DNA from: Stictocephala bisonia
Taxonomy: Eukaryota > Arthropoda > Insecta > Hemiptera > Membracidae
Reading direction: 5' to 3'
NCBI GenBank assembly: GCA_035578905.1
Contig: JAQJVL010000126.1
Coordinates: 744,001 to 808,000, forward strand
Length of the DNA stretch: 64,000 nucleotides
The notes beneath the pieces were generated by a model. It was not told the origin of the DNA. It ran no database searches and saw only the letters and a list, made by a program, of their open reading frames with translations. Position numbers and translations under genes: made by a program. Below, piece after piece: positions 37,480 to 49,849 of the stretch (positions are counted from its first letter, which is position 1; every line of letters begins with the position of its first letter).

Positions 37480-40285
37480 TCGTAAGGTTATGAAACTTAA
37501 TATTTATACTCAGTATCCATAATATAAAAAACCAAAATAAAAAACTTCCAACTAATGCAAACAGATCCATATTTTTTCCAAAAATCCCTAATTAAATATT
37601 TGAGAAAGAAACGTATACAATTAGGATCCAAGATTTCATACTTAATGTACTTACCAACCAATAAACAATTTTTATTCCTATAGGTTCCTACTTATATGAA
37701 TATTGGTTCTTGAAATAAAAGTATTATTGATGATTAATTAGAGATGCCAGTTTACTTTCACATCCCTTATAAATACGTAATTTGTAGATTCTTAATGGGT
37801 TTGCGAACACAACAAACCATAAAGTAATAAAACGAGATAAACGAGGAATCACCATAATACTGCTTTAAACCAATTTATGAGCTTTCCAGAAGAAATAAAC
37901 TCCCAAATGAATATGCCTCAGTGCCTCCAGAGACGGTCACATTGATAAATGATTAAAATTAGTAATGAACGAATTCTGCATTCAATAATGATAATTCTGC
38001 ACAAACGACCTATGACAGTTTGTTAAAGTTTGTGGTGTCCAAAAATTTTGTAAATCAAATACTTATATGTATTTATTTACAAGAAATACAGAGAGTATTA
38101 TTAAAATATGAAACTTAACGTTGTAAAATATATACAATTATATTTTACATATGCATTTATTTTGACATATCACACATTTATTCAAGGATAAATCTACATA
38201 CTGCAATATGACATAAATAAATAATAAATCATAGTCGTCAAAATACATATGTAGCTGAAAGTTCATTCAGTCATTTGTAGATAGAATCTAGAAGTTAATA
38301 CTTTTTTTAAAGTGAAATGAACAATTTAAAAACTATCATGAAGATAGTAAATGAAAATATACATGGTAGAGCCAAAGCCTCTATATGACAATTAAGGAGC
38401 TGGATTCTTCGATTATCCACCAAACCTTTGTATCATAGTGTCAGATAACATATTTTTAGATTTAAATATATAGCACTGCTTTTAGTTTTTTCATGCTGTA
38501 TGCTAGGATTTTAAAAATTTTTAAAAACATATTTTGCTAATTGTTTACTTCTTAAATGTACGGTATTAAGGAAAAATGATAAAATTAGTTCCTGTGTGTC
38601 CTTTTTTTATACCATGGGCGAAGCATCAAAGTTTATAGCAATTATAGAGTCAACTTATTTAGTATGAAGTTTTCCAAATCTTTACTGTCAAACCTTTTTG
38701 CCTCGTCCTACTCATGTAGATAAAAACAGTCATAAGTGTCATTTCACACATTCACAGCTTACGGACCTATAATAAATATGACGTTACTGCCCTTTTCAAA
38801 CTACACTTTTGTAGGTATGTGGAGGGTACCATTAAATGATTGATATAGAATTTGTTGACAAAACTTGTGGATTATTTAAGGAAGCTGAGTGTCACAAACA
38901 ACCTAGTGCCAGCACAGTAGTAATAATGAGTGCTTCCCATAGTCCAGTAATAATCACGAGTTTTAGGTCCAGTTCAATGCTTAATAAACATTTTCAATAC
39001 AATTATTTTCATCAAGAAATTTACACATACACAAATTTATGAAATCGCGTATATACTCGTATGTGGGGTTTTTTAAGATCAATATAGAAGAACATTAATT
39101 TCTAAAAAGAAAAAATATGTAATTAATGGTTTATTATTTTTTTACTTTTTGTAACGGGAGAACATAACGGCCCTCTCTTGTTATTCTTAAAGCAATTCAT
39201 CACGGTGACCAACGAATTTTTACGGAAGTTTTGCATAGAAGGCTGACCCAGCCTGCCCAAATCCTGGGCGCGCTTTGTCAAATCACGGCGAAAAGATAAA
39301 AGAATCGCGCAGATGTTCCGAGTCTGCCTGCCTCCCCACGCTACGGCGATGCTGGGAACCACGTCTTTAGAAATTTCTATAAAAACGCTAAAAAGGAAAT
39401 AGGGTCGTGGAGGGGCAGACTGGGGTGCGGCTATTTATAAACTATGAGGAAACGCACATTTTTTGGGGTGGCTCCCCTAGAAAACGTTGAAATTCTGGAA
39501 TAATACGTAATTTTCAATGGCATCCACAGGTCCTCCCCTCAAAACGGATGACCAATTTTGACGATTTCTCCGTGTATCTTGATTTTTTCTCACGGCTCAG
39601 GTAATATGACCTTGACCTGTCCAATCCCCCCAGACTCCTCTCCCTTCCATGTTACTTTAGTGGCGAAATATTTGCATACTGTCATAAAGCAAACGTGAAG
39701 CTTCCAATATTTTGGAAAAACGGCATGATTCCTGATAAAATCCTCTTAAAACTTAAAAAAAACACGCAATTCAAATTTGTTAATTTAAATTAATTAAGTT
39801 TTATTGCTCAAATTTGTATTTTAAAAATTATTTATTATGGTAAATAAAATAAATATATTTTTAAATTTTTTAAACACATTTTTACAGTCAATGATTACAA
39901 AAATTTGTCGAAAAGCTAACATAAGATAAACAAGAATTAATTGTTTTAGTAATCTCTTTATAGTAGGCTTACAGTAATAGTAATTTCAATAAATTATTAG
40001 AGTCCAGTGGAACCAAGAATATAAAAAAGGAGCACAGGTATTCTCATTTTTTCTTCCTGGTATGGTGTAACAAATGAGTCAAAAAATATTGGTAGTATAG
40101 GCCTATATGAGAATTTTTAATATAGGCTATTACTATATTTACTAATCTCACTAGTAGCCTATAAAATGTATTAGGTGCATCTTGTTAGATATTATTTTTT
40201 CATATACTTGATCATAACGTAATTTTAAAATTAATGTTAAAACTAAAACATAGCCATCCTAAGAACACATAACTGGGTGGAAAAA
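37480..40285. other. No gene seen; GC-richer block near 39.16-39.70 kb
   Basis: About 39160-39700 is GC-rich and holds a 79-codon minus frame (39123-39362) with AVAWGGRQTRNICAILLSFR but no recognised domain. The block ends sharply at both sides, like an inserted element. The rest is AT-rich. Confidence 0.35.
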
Positions 40286-40717
40286 CTATACACCTATGAC
40301 ATTTCTACACAGTTTTTTAATAAATGTTATGAGGTGATTGGAAGCCAAACCAAAACGGAAGGCGTCTGGTCTCACATCACCTGGGAGCTTGGAGGGACAT
40401 ATGGTTCGAGACGAGCGTGGGGCGGAGGGTGGTAGTTGGAAAGATGAGCATTTTTTACCCGAAGCCAACCGGCCAGCCGTGCAAGCTCCACAGTGAAAGA
40501 AAAATGCCATCAGTGAGTGAGTGAGAGTGAGACAGAGAGAGAGAGATGGAGAACAACCAGTTTTCTCCCTTTTAAGCCACCCCTCCCCTTGCTGGACAAA
40601 AAAGGTGGCCGGTCTTTTTCAGTTCTAGCAAGTCACTGGCGTCTTCAGCAGAGGGGTTCCCCTCCACGCGTTTGAACCCTCGGAGCCGGACAAAAAAATC
40701 TAATATCTGTCTCAAAA
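40286..40717. promoter_or_regulatory. CpG-rich patch, possible alternative promoter or regulatory element
   Basis: This stretch is distinctly richer in CpG and G+C than the 5 kb on either side. It includes a GA/GTGA microsatellite at 40511-40546 and clusters such as GGCCGGTC and GAGCCGGAC. The open minus frame at 40286-40510 has no recognisable product. In AT-rich insect genomes such islands often mark promoters or conserved regulatory DNA; that is inference here. Confidence 0.25.
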
Positions 40718-40867
40718 ATGTCAAGCGCAACCAACTCGGCCGAAATAGTGCAAGTTTTTGTTAACTTTTTTCAATTGAGGTGGGGTTTTTATGCAAACTG
40801 GGCGCGCGCTCCTTGTTTGTTTTGGCTGACCGCCTGGAAGTGTGAACAATTAAGGAAGATACTATAG
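40718..40867 (+). CDS. Possible 49-codon small ORF in a CpG-rich patch
   Basis: The ATG at 40718 has A at -3 and begins MSSATNSAEIVQVFVNFFQL, followed by a Trp/Cys-rich tail and TAG. It lies at the right end of the CpG-rich patch 40286-40867. There is no family resemblance and no splice evidence. A chance frame is as likely as a real small protein. Confidence 0.12.
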   Translation: MSSATNSAEIVQVFVNFFQLRWGFYANWARAPCLFWLTAWKCEQLRKIL

Positions 40868-41580
40868 CAGTTTCGTTTTTTACTCTTCTTCATCATTTTT
40901 TTCTACCAACCTTTCCGTTTTTACACATGTTTTTATTCGCAATAAAGTTGCCACTGGATATATATGTATTAATCCCCTTACCGGGTAGCTGACCGACCTT
41001 ATATCCTTTTCACTTCCTCTTCCTGGTTTATAAGTGAATTCCTCGATGATGCCTACTTTATTTTGGTTTAGTATATCAAAAATAAGCATAAAGTTGGGGA
41101 CTTTATTGTTTTTTTCTTTTTTCAATTAATTGATTTTAGAACTACGGTAAATTATCATTACTTCGAAAATTAATCATTTTTGTGACGTGTGTGCTCTGTA
41201 CTGTCAAGAACAAGGCAAAGCTGTTTAAAGGATGAGAAATAAGATAAGGATAACTGAATAAGATAGATGAAAAGGATAACTGAAGTGTTTTATTAGGTAT
41301 TATTAATTTATTCTACTATGTAATAATTTTAATCATGGTTATGTAAAAAAAAGGAATGTTATTATTTCCTTATTACGGTATTTAAAACTGTGTTTTGATA
41401 AGTGACAGTCACATTTTATCTTTTACGAGTTATGTACTAATTGGAAAGTTTTGATTTTTAGATAAATTCTTTAGAAATAATAATTGTTTTTAATAGATTA
41501 TGTAAATCATTAACAATTATCATTAATTAGCATGTAATTGAATGTAACAATACAAATGTATACAAAACAAGAACAAAATC

Positions 41581-41738
41581 TATAAAATATTGTGGTGGTC
41601 GATTATGATGAACCACGTTTACCTTCCTGAGAACAGAGGGAAAAGGAATCATTGATCAAAACATTTCAATAAATCACTATAATATGGTACATTTTTCAAC
41701 TTATATTTTACTACATTTTTGCTGTGCGATGTTCAATT
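41581..41738. mobile_element. Inverted-repeat element, copy 2
   Basis: It shares with 13460-13637, in the same order, the blocks AATATTKTGG, GTTTACCTTCCT, CAGAGGRA, AAAGGAAT, CTTATATT or GTTATATT, and TGTGYGAWGTTCAATT. It is diverged but collinear. Confidence 0.6.
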
Positions 41739-42124
41739 ATTTTGTCATTAGTCTCAAGATTCACAATATTGCAACATATTCAAAGTAAATTTTTGGCAAG
41801 TTAATTACCATCATTCAATAAAAACTTTTCTAACAACAAGCGCCTTTTCGAACAAAAAGCTCATTTCACTTTATTGTTTATGTTATTTTCTCCAAAACTT
41901 ATATTTGATAATTTCAGTGTATGCATGCTTAATTTATCCGATTAAATGTAAAGAAAGCAGCAGAGGATAATTCTAGATGTAAATTTATTGAAAAGTGCCA
42001 ACATTTAGTCTAAACATTGTGAATAATGTCAAAAATTAATTAGATCAGAATACATTTATTTCTTGAGATCAATAATAATTTATTTGTTTTATTTAATTTA
42101 TTAATAAGACGTCAATTTTCGATG

Positions 42125-42228
42125 TATGGGCGAATATGGATTTCGAACGAGTATGATGAGTGTGAAAAAGCGAACGTGGTCTTTGTTGCGACAAATGAAA
42201 AGCTGATGGTTATCAGCTATCCATTCCG
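42125..42228 (-). repeat. Second copy of the SINE-like body
   Basis: TATGGATTTCGAACGAG, GTGGTCTTTGTTGCGACAAA and GGTTATCAGCTATCCATTC match, in order, the sequence at 114-258, which carries an extra ~46 bp in the middle. No tRNA-like head is present here. Confidence 0.5.
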
Positions 42229-42352
42229 TCTCGCCCAAACATCGTACCAAACTTACGAACGCTTCATGTACCGTCATGACAGGGATTGACAAGTTGAGAT
42301 CGATACTTCGACCGTCTTCATCAAAGCGGTATCGGGTGAGGATGAGTCTCTA

Positions 42353-42515
42353 ATGATCGCAGCTAATCCCTTGATCGCACACTGGAGCGAGATTAATAGT
42401 CGAGCTCACCGTGAAATCACCGCTGGTAACCCGAGTCGGAAGGGTTGGGGCGGTTTTTTTGTCTGCGATTATTGGCAAAATACGAATGCGAGCTCGGATG
42501 CTATACAATCGCTAA
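42353..42515 (+). CDS. Candidate small exon or ORF with strong splice donor
   Basis: A 77-codon open frame (42290-42523) has an ATG at 42353 and runs into a consensus donor GTAAGT at 42516-42521, giving 54 codons plus one base (phase 1). The peptide contains NPLIAHWSEINSRAHREI and a Trp/Gly/Phe-rich segment, with no recognised domain. The patch is CpG-rich and unlike its flanks. Its left neighbour (42125-42228) is a dispersed repeat, so this may instead be transposon-derived. Phase 1 does not match the phase-0 exons elsewhere in the window. Confidence 0.22.
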
Positions 42516-42764
42516 GTAAGTGATGGTCTTCATAGTGAATAAACTAGGGTCTATGTTAAAAACACGGATTAATTGTGATATTTCATTTTCTGTGTAGGAT
42601 AGGCTAGTTAGGAATTTTTGCTAGGAGAACATATATTTTTGATATCTATTAATTTTTTATCCATAAATGAAACTCGAGTCAACAATTAATTGTTGATGAG
42701 TAAGTCGATTAAGAATTGAAATAATTATGATTTTAATAGATATTTATCTGGTTGGACCGTTGCT

Positions 42765-42847
42765 AAGTATCGGACATATACAATATCATTCCATTTACCT
42801 GACTACGAGCACCCCCAACTCGTCTGCCTAATAGGACCCAGAAGTCC
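42765..42847 (+). repeat. Left copy of a direct repeat flanking the 105-bp array
   Basis: It starts AAGTATCGGACATATACAAT and ends CCTAATAGGACCCAGAAGTC. It is about 85-90% identical by eye to 44643-44728 on the other side of the array, so the array sits within, or grew from, an ~85-bp duplicated sequence. Confidence 0.85.
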
Positions 42848-44580
42848 CACTACACCACCTACGAACACGACCCAGAAGTCCCACTACGCCACCTACGAAC
42901 ACGACCCAGAAGTCCCACAACACCCTTATGAACACGACCCAGAAATCCCACTACACCACCTACGACCACGAACCAGAAGTCCCACTTCCCCCCTACGAAC
43001 ACAACTTTGGCTATAAGTCCCACAACACCCTTATGAACACGACCCAGAAGTCCCACTACACCACCTACGACCACGAACCAGAAGTCCCACTACAACACCT
43101 ACGACCACGAACCAGAAGTCCCACTTCCCCCCTAAGAACACAACTTTGGCTATAAGTCCCACAACACCCTTATGAACACGACCCAGAAGTCCCACTACAC
43201 CACCTACGACCACGAACCAGAAGTCCCACTTCCCCCCTACGAACACAACTTTGGCTATAAGTCCCACAACACCCTTATGAACACGACCCAGAAGTCCCAC
43301 TACACCACCTACGACCATAAACCAGAAGTCCCACTTCCCCCCTACGAACACAACTTTGGGTAAGTCCCACAACACCCTTATGAACACGACCCAGAAGTCC
43401 CACTACACCACCTACGACCATAAACCAGAAGTCCCACTTCCCCCCTACGAACACAACTTTGGGTAAGTCCCACAACACCCTCATGAACACGACCCAGAAG
43501 TCCCACTACACCACCTACGACCACGAACCAGAAGTCCCACTTCACCACCTACGACCACGAACAAGAAGTCCCACTTCCCCCCTACGAACACAACTTTGGC
43601 TATAAGTCCCACAACACCCTTATGAACACGACCCAGAAGTCCCATTTCCCCCCTACGAACACAACTTTGGCTATAAATCCCACAACACCTTTATGAACAC
43701 GACCCAGAAGTCCCACTACACCACCTACAACCACGAACCAGAAGTCCCACTTCCCCCCTACGAACACAACTTTGGCTATAAGTCCCACAATACCCTTATG
43801 AACACGACCCAGAAGTCCCACTACACCACCTACGACCACGAACCAGAAGTCCCACTTCCCCCCTACGAACACAACTTTGACTATAAGTCCCACAACACCC
43901 TTATGAACACGACCCAGAAGTCCCACTAGACCATCTACGACCACGAACGAGAAGTCCCACTTCCCCCTACGAACACAACTTTGGCTATAAGTCCCACAAC
44001 ACCCTTATGAACACGACCCAGAAGTCCCACTACACCATCTACGACCACGAACGAGAAGTCCCACTTCCCCCCTACGAACACAACTTTGGCTATAAGTCCC
44101 ACAACACCCTTATGAACACGACCCAGAAGTCCCACTACACCACCTACGACCATAAACCAGAAGTCCCACTACACCACCTACGACCACGAACCAGAAGTCC
44201 CACTTCCCCCCTACGAACACAACTTTGGCTATAAGTCCCACAACACCCTTATGAACACGACCCAGAAGTCCCATTTCCCCCCTACGAACACAACCTTGGC
44301 TATAAGTCCACTACGAATACAACTTTGGGTAAGTCCCACAACACCCTCATGAACACGACCCAGAAGTCCCACTACACCACCTACGACCACGAACCAGAAG
44401 TCCCACTACACCACCTACGACCACGAACCAGAAGTCCCACTTCCCCCCTACGAACACAACTTTGGCTATAAGTCCCACAACACCCTTATGAACACGACCC
44501 AGAAGTCCCATTTCCCCCCTACGAACACAACTTTGGCTATAAGTCCCACAACACCCTTATAAACACGACTCATAAGTCTC
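42836..44580 (+). repeat. 105-bp compound tandem array, about 16 copies
   Basis: Each 105-bp unit is built from three related ~35-bp pieces that share AGAAGTCCCAC: one with CACCACCTACGACCACGAAC, one with CCCCCCTACGAACACAACTT, one with AACACCCTTATGAACACGAC. The plus strand is strongly C/A-rich and G-poor. Because 105 is divisible by three, frames stay open over several units on both strands (35-residue repeats containing SHYTTYDHEPEVPLPPYEH on plus). In-array stops, frameshifts (for example TTTGGGTAAG) and lack of a start or splice context argue that it is non-coding. Confidence 0.95.
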
Positions 44581-44642
44581 ACTTCAACCTTAGTTAAGTC
44601 CATAGTTCATAGTCCATAACTATTCCCCTCATGTCCATACTT

Positions 44643-44728
44643 AAGTATCATACATATACAATATTATCATACCATTTACCTGACTACCAGCACCCCCAAC
44701 TATTCTGCCTAATACGACCCAGAAGTCC
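44643..44728 (+). repeat. Right copy of the direct repeat flanking the 105-bp array
   Basis: It matches 42765-42847 in order and orientation with a few substitutions and a 3-base length difference, and likewise runs into GACCCAGAAGTCC. Confidence 0.85.
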
Positions 44729-45310
44729 TACTTCACCCCCTACGATTACTACCCAGAAGTCCACTTTACCCAATGAACATGACTTCTAATAAACTATTAC
44801 GTCCTCTATTTGTGTCCAAGTTGATGGTGCGATTGTTCGGTCATGAGGATTAAAAAAATAAAAGTCCACCGTTCACTGCTTAGGTGTGGCTACATAACTT
44901 AACGAAGGGTGAGGTGCGGACCGGAGGGAAGAGGGACATTTCATACAAACTTTGTTGTATATGCATATTTAATATTCTTAATAAGACATTTGTTTCGTAT
45001 AAGCAACACATGATTCTATATTTGTTAAATTATGAACAATAGGAACTACATGTTACTTTATAATAATTTCAGGTATAAGTACACATTTTCTATTATAAAA
45101 GATTTTGGATAACTTGTTTTCACCTTTTTTTGTCAGCATGTGTTACTGTGCTAATACACATAAATGCAAATTGACATTCAATTAATTACACCTTAAAAAC
45201 GTATTTAATCGAAATTTAAAATTACAATACTTCACAAAACTATATAAATCTAACACTCCGTCAAATATAACGTAAAATATTTATAGATTTTATCATCCCG
45301 TACGTAACAA

Positions 45311-45670
45311 TATATAAATATAAAAGTGGGAACCGTTTAAAAGTAGTGGAACAAATTAATAACCATAAACACACAATATTTACCAACAATGCCTCCTTAG
45401 AAGAGACGCGAGCCAACACAATAGGTCTGTAAATAGGTGATAATAGTCTAGGTGTGCGCGGCGAGTGAGTGTGCGTGCGTGCGAGTCGGCTAATTACCTT
45501 ACGCGCAGCATATCCACGGAAATGTTCTCATCGAGCGTAGAGGTGCGTGCGTGAATTGAGTGGAGAAAAGGAAGAAGACGGACATTGAACGTCAATAGAA
45601 AGTCCGATGTTCACCCGTTGTCCAACAGTTAGTGTCTTCGTCTACAGGACTACGACGTCACTAGGAGTAT
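45311..45670 (+). promoter_or_regulatory. CpG-rich patch behind a TATA-like tract
   Basis: A TATATAAATATAAAAG tract at 45311-45326 precedes a segment (about 45400-45660) full of CpG, including GTGCGCGGCGAG and repeated GTGCGTGCG. It resembles an alternative promoter and leader about 6 kb upstream of the 51480 exon. No convincing coding frame with a donor follows, so function is inferred from composition only. Confidence 0.25.
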
Positions 45671-46383
45671 AATCTTTGTAGAGACTCGATAAATCTAAGT
45701 TTCCTTGAGAAGTTAATTAGCCATTTTAAATTTACTGTAAAAATGTTTTGTTGATTTGGTTTTTTTTAGTTGAGTTGATACTCCTTCATTAGTATTCTTT
45801 TTCACCCTAGTGTTGGGCTTGTTCAGAATGAATTTTACTACGAGTAGGCCTATATGGACAAATCTCGTTTATCGGCGTAGATCCTCGATAAAATATATAT
45901 ATTTCAATTTTTTTCAGCACCAGAGTGTTTTTTTAACTAAACGGTTCCCACAAGGTGTGTTTTCAGTTATGTATACGTTTTTGAGACTTTCACCCCTCAT
46001 CATCCTATGGTACAAACATTCTTTACTTCCATACTACAAAGGTATTTTTAACGCTTCTAGTGTTTAAGAAACAACACAATGTCCGGTGTGTATAGAAACT
46101 TTCCTCTTAGGGGTTACTTACTCATTATACTAATTTCAATAAAACAAGATATCGAAGAGTAAGTCAAACTATATTATTACCAAAAACCCTTAAAACGACT
46201 TCATACTGTACTTCAAACTAAGATCGTCTTTCAGAAAGCCATGTCTTTTTACAAACAATTACAGTTGCAAACAATTATGAAATACAAGACACTCAATATA
46301 AATAGTACAAACAAAAATTATAAAAAATTTATCAATAAGTAATTCACAAAAAAATTACCGAAAAAAATAATTAATAACAACAA

Positions 46384-47250
46384 AGTCATCCAACAAAGTA
46401 TGTATATCCACAAGGTACAAGGGACGTGATAATAATAACTAAGTCATCCAACAAAGTATGTATATCCACAAGGTTCAAGGGACGTGATGATAATAACTAA
46501 GTCATCCAACAAAGTATGTATATCCACAAGGTACAAAGGACGTGATGATAATAACTAAGTCATCCAACAAAGTATGTATATCCACAAGGTTCAAGGGACG
46601 TGATGATAATAACTAAGTCATCCAACAAAGTATGTATATCCACAAGGTACAAGGGACGTGATGATAATAACTAAGTCATCCAACAAAGTATGTATATCTA
46701 CAAGGTACAAGAGACGTGATGATAATAACTAAGTCATCCAACAAAGTATGTATATCCACAAGGTACAAGGGACGTGATGATAATAACTAAGTCATCCAAC
46801 AAAGTATGTATATCCACAAGGTTCAAGGGACGTGATGATAATAACTAAGTCATCCAACAAAGTATGTATATCCACAAGGTACAAGGGACGTGATGATAAT
46901 AACTAAGTCATCCAACAAAGTATGTATATCCACAAGGTACAAAGGACGTGATGATGATAATAACTAAGTCATCCAACAAAGTATGTATATCCACAAGGTA
47001 CAAGGGACGTGATGATAATAACTAAGTCATCCAACAAAGTATGTATATCCACAAGGTTCAAGGGACGTGATGATAACAACTAAGTCATCCAACAAAGTAT
47101 GTATATCCACAAGGTACAAAGGACGTGATGATGATAATAACTAAGTCATCCAACAAAGTATGTATATCCACAAGGTACAAAGGACGTGATGATGATAATA
47201 ACTAAGTCATCCAACAGAGTATGTATATCCACAAGGTACAAGGGACGTGA
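46384..47250 (+). repeat. 58-bp tandem array, about 15 copies
   Basis: The unit starts AGTCATCCAACAAAGTATGT and ends GGGACGTGATGATAATAACTA. Variation is concentrated in GTACAA versus GTTCAA and in the number of GAT triplets before AATAACTA (one to three). Confidence 0.96.
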
Positions 47251-47989
47251 ATGGACCACTTCAGTCATGTACAGAATCGTTGACGATCTGTTAACACTAG
47301 AAGCGCTTGAAATATTCAGCACACAAACAATCCAACGTCAGTAATTTTTTTTCAATCAGCAGATATCTTATATCATTTTGGTATTAAGAACTTAACTTTC
47401 TCATTTATACTTTTTCTTTCTTTTCCTTACTTAGGAACGTTAAGCCTCTCTTTGAAAATAAAATAAAACTACGACTTAAAATAAATTTGGTCCATTTGTA
47501 AAATGTACCGGTAGTTAAAGGAAGGCTTGAACAAGCGATCACATTTTATTATGTTTTTGGAATTAAATAAAAATAAGTTACAACTGACTGTGAATGGACG
47601 AATTTGTGTCGTAATAATAAGACGCCATCTTAAATAAACATTTAACGTTAAACTATGTAAAAAAGGCCTTTACTATCTTGATATGTACAATCATTGAAAC
47701 CTGAAGAATTACAGAATAATGTCCTACCCAGCTTAAATCCTACAATGATTTGTAAATTCACGTCTTTTACAGAATAAATTATAAATAGTTTTAATATATG
47801 TTTTCTGATGTGCAATCATAACAAACGTTGCCCACTGGCAATTCTACACCACAAAATGCATCACATCAAATTAATTATTCTTAATATGTTAAACAACATT
47901 TCTGCCATTCTTACTGAGCGTAATTTTTTATCAGTTGCCACAGATAACAAACCAAAAATCCCATAATTACCAGTTTTTTAATTTAGTTC

Positions 47990-48240
47990 CAGTGGATGTG
48001 TATCGTGCGTGATGTGGTTTGGTTTGCATAGATATTTAATTAAGTCGGAACGTACACCGCCGAGATGGCCAGTTATGATATACTCTCTCATAATTAGGCT
48101 CGCAGGGGTGGCCACTGGCCGATGAAATGCTCAAATCCACACTCTCTCTATCTACACAATGGCCTAGAACGGTATAATTTGACGTTTTGAACTGTAATAG
48201 AGAGAGTGGGTTGTTGCTTAAGGTACTTCAACCTTGATAT
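47990..48240. promoter_or_regulatory. Possible conserved non-coding element
   Basis: A less AT-rich segment holds homeodomain-type TTAATTAAG and ATAATTAGG cores, and inverted ACTCTCTC / GAGAGAGTG blocks (48139-48147 and 48199-48207) flanking a gene-less stretch. It has no open frame. The call rests on texture alone. Confidence 0.12.
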
Positions 48241-48910
48241 GAATACAAGGGCTAATTAATTTGGATATTAATGATGATAATATCATTAGTTAGAGTACAT
48301 TTTTATAAAATGAGCACTTCTATTAAAAAAATTTCTATAGGAATAGGACATTAGCAAGTAAGTGTGATGCACTTATTTATGTATATAATATATAAGGCAA
48401 TGAATAGTATGTTTAGTTAACTTAAACAAGTTTAGGATGATTGTCGGGGGCCTACTTCTTCAACCCATCGCTTGGCTGCGTCCTACCTTACGTAACCTAA
48501 CATAACATATCTAATCATATCTACATGAAGTTTTGTCTGCTTCAGGAAGTCTGACAATTTCCCCATCTCTTTTCGCTTCTCATAAGGTGTGTATTCATTG
48601 GTACGAACCGTAAGTATACTGACAACCTAATCCGGAAGTAACCTACAACGTCGTTTGTAGCATTGTGAGGAAACAGTAGCCAGTCCTAGGAAATATATTA
48701 CAAACTCCTAAAATATTTATTTATTCTTCGTAAAATAGTACAAAGAATAATTTTGAACAACAGAAGGGTAGAAGTCTTCCTCAAACAATTACAAGGATAT
48801 TCTTAATTGGGTGAGTTAATTTGTCATATGGCATATCTACGTTAGTGGAATTTTTGACAGAGTGTATAAACGCCAATGAAGAATGGTCCGAATTCCTTCA
48901 GCAAATTTAA

Positions 48911-48980
48911 GTTGCTGAACCCCCTGGGATTTGAACCCTTGGCCTCTGCATTTTAAGCAGAAGCGCTAGCCACTAGGTTT
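48911..48980 (-). repeat. tRNA-like sequence (pseudo-tRNA or SINE head)
   Basis: The minus strand has a D-arm-like TAGTGGCTAGCGC, an anticodon-type hairpin TCTGC-TTAAAAT-GCAGA (48945-48961) and a B-box match GGTTCAAATCC (48927-48937). The acceptor ends do not pair and the T-stem has mismatches, so it is not a working tRNA gene. The anticodon position would read AAA, which is unusual. Confidence 0.5.
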
Positions 48981-49849
48981 AAAAGAGGCCCGTCAACATC
49001 CATCTAACAAAGGCAAGATGGATTGTAAGAGGGAAACACTACAACAATTATTTTAGATTCATTCTATTATAAGAATCCACTGTTTGAACTAAAAATTAGT
49101 TCAGTTGTCATCATGTCTTACTGCTAAATAATATAATTTTGCATTCATGGAAAAAATCCCAGCATGAGCAAGGCTGGGACACCCAAAAAAAGCAACAGAA
49201 GGGCGCCGTTTGCAGGAGCGGTGACATAAAATACTGTGCACTACTACATACAAGAAGCTGGCTCCGCAATCAACTTTATTAGCGAGCCCACAAGACCTGA
49301 CTTTGATCACTGGTAAAATAAATAACTGCATCTCAACTAAACTGACACAACGATGGTGTTGATTATCCCTTAAATGAAAAAAGCTGCTATTAGAATACCA
49401 CTATATTTATGTCACTATTGTTTATTACCAGGTGAATAAAATACGTGAAATCAATGTCAGAAAATTTGTTGGGCCCTATATGAAAATTAATTAAAAATAT
49501 ACTTAAGGGAATTCATTCTTTTAATAAATACTTTGGATATCTTGTATGTTTGGTCTTTTAGGGTCAATAAAATAACAACATTCTAGTCTCAAATTGTAGA
49601 AATAAGATACAATCAATTATTAATTGATATAATATCGCAGTAATTAAAATTAATCTCCAATTACACCATGCTTTAAAATAAAATCATAGCAAATTGAAAT
49701 TTGAAAGGCTGTTTTTATGTAGCACGTTCGCCGGTTACAGGTATCCGCTCTTCTCACAATCGATGGGTGGCGAGTTCTTGTATTTTCTCATCAATAATGT
49801 GGCGGGGTAATATTGTTCTCAATTCTACAATTTTACATTAGTTACTTTG

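Noticed and set aside
42859..44234. Long plus and minus frames of 63-118 codons in the 105-bp array read as repeat proteins
   Set aside because: They exist on both strands only because the unit length is divisible by three and stop codons are rare in it. Units carry frameshifts and stops, and there is no start or splice context.
48911..48980. Functional tRNA gene
   Set aside because: The acceptor stem does not pair, the T-stem is mismatched and the anticodon would be AAA.
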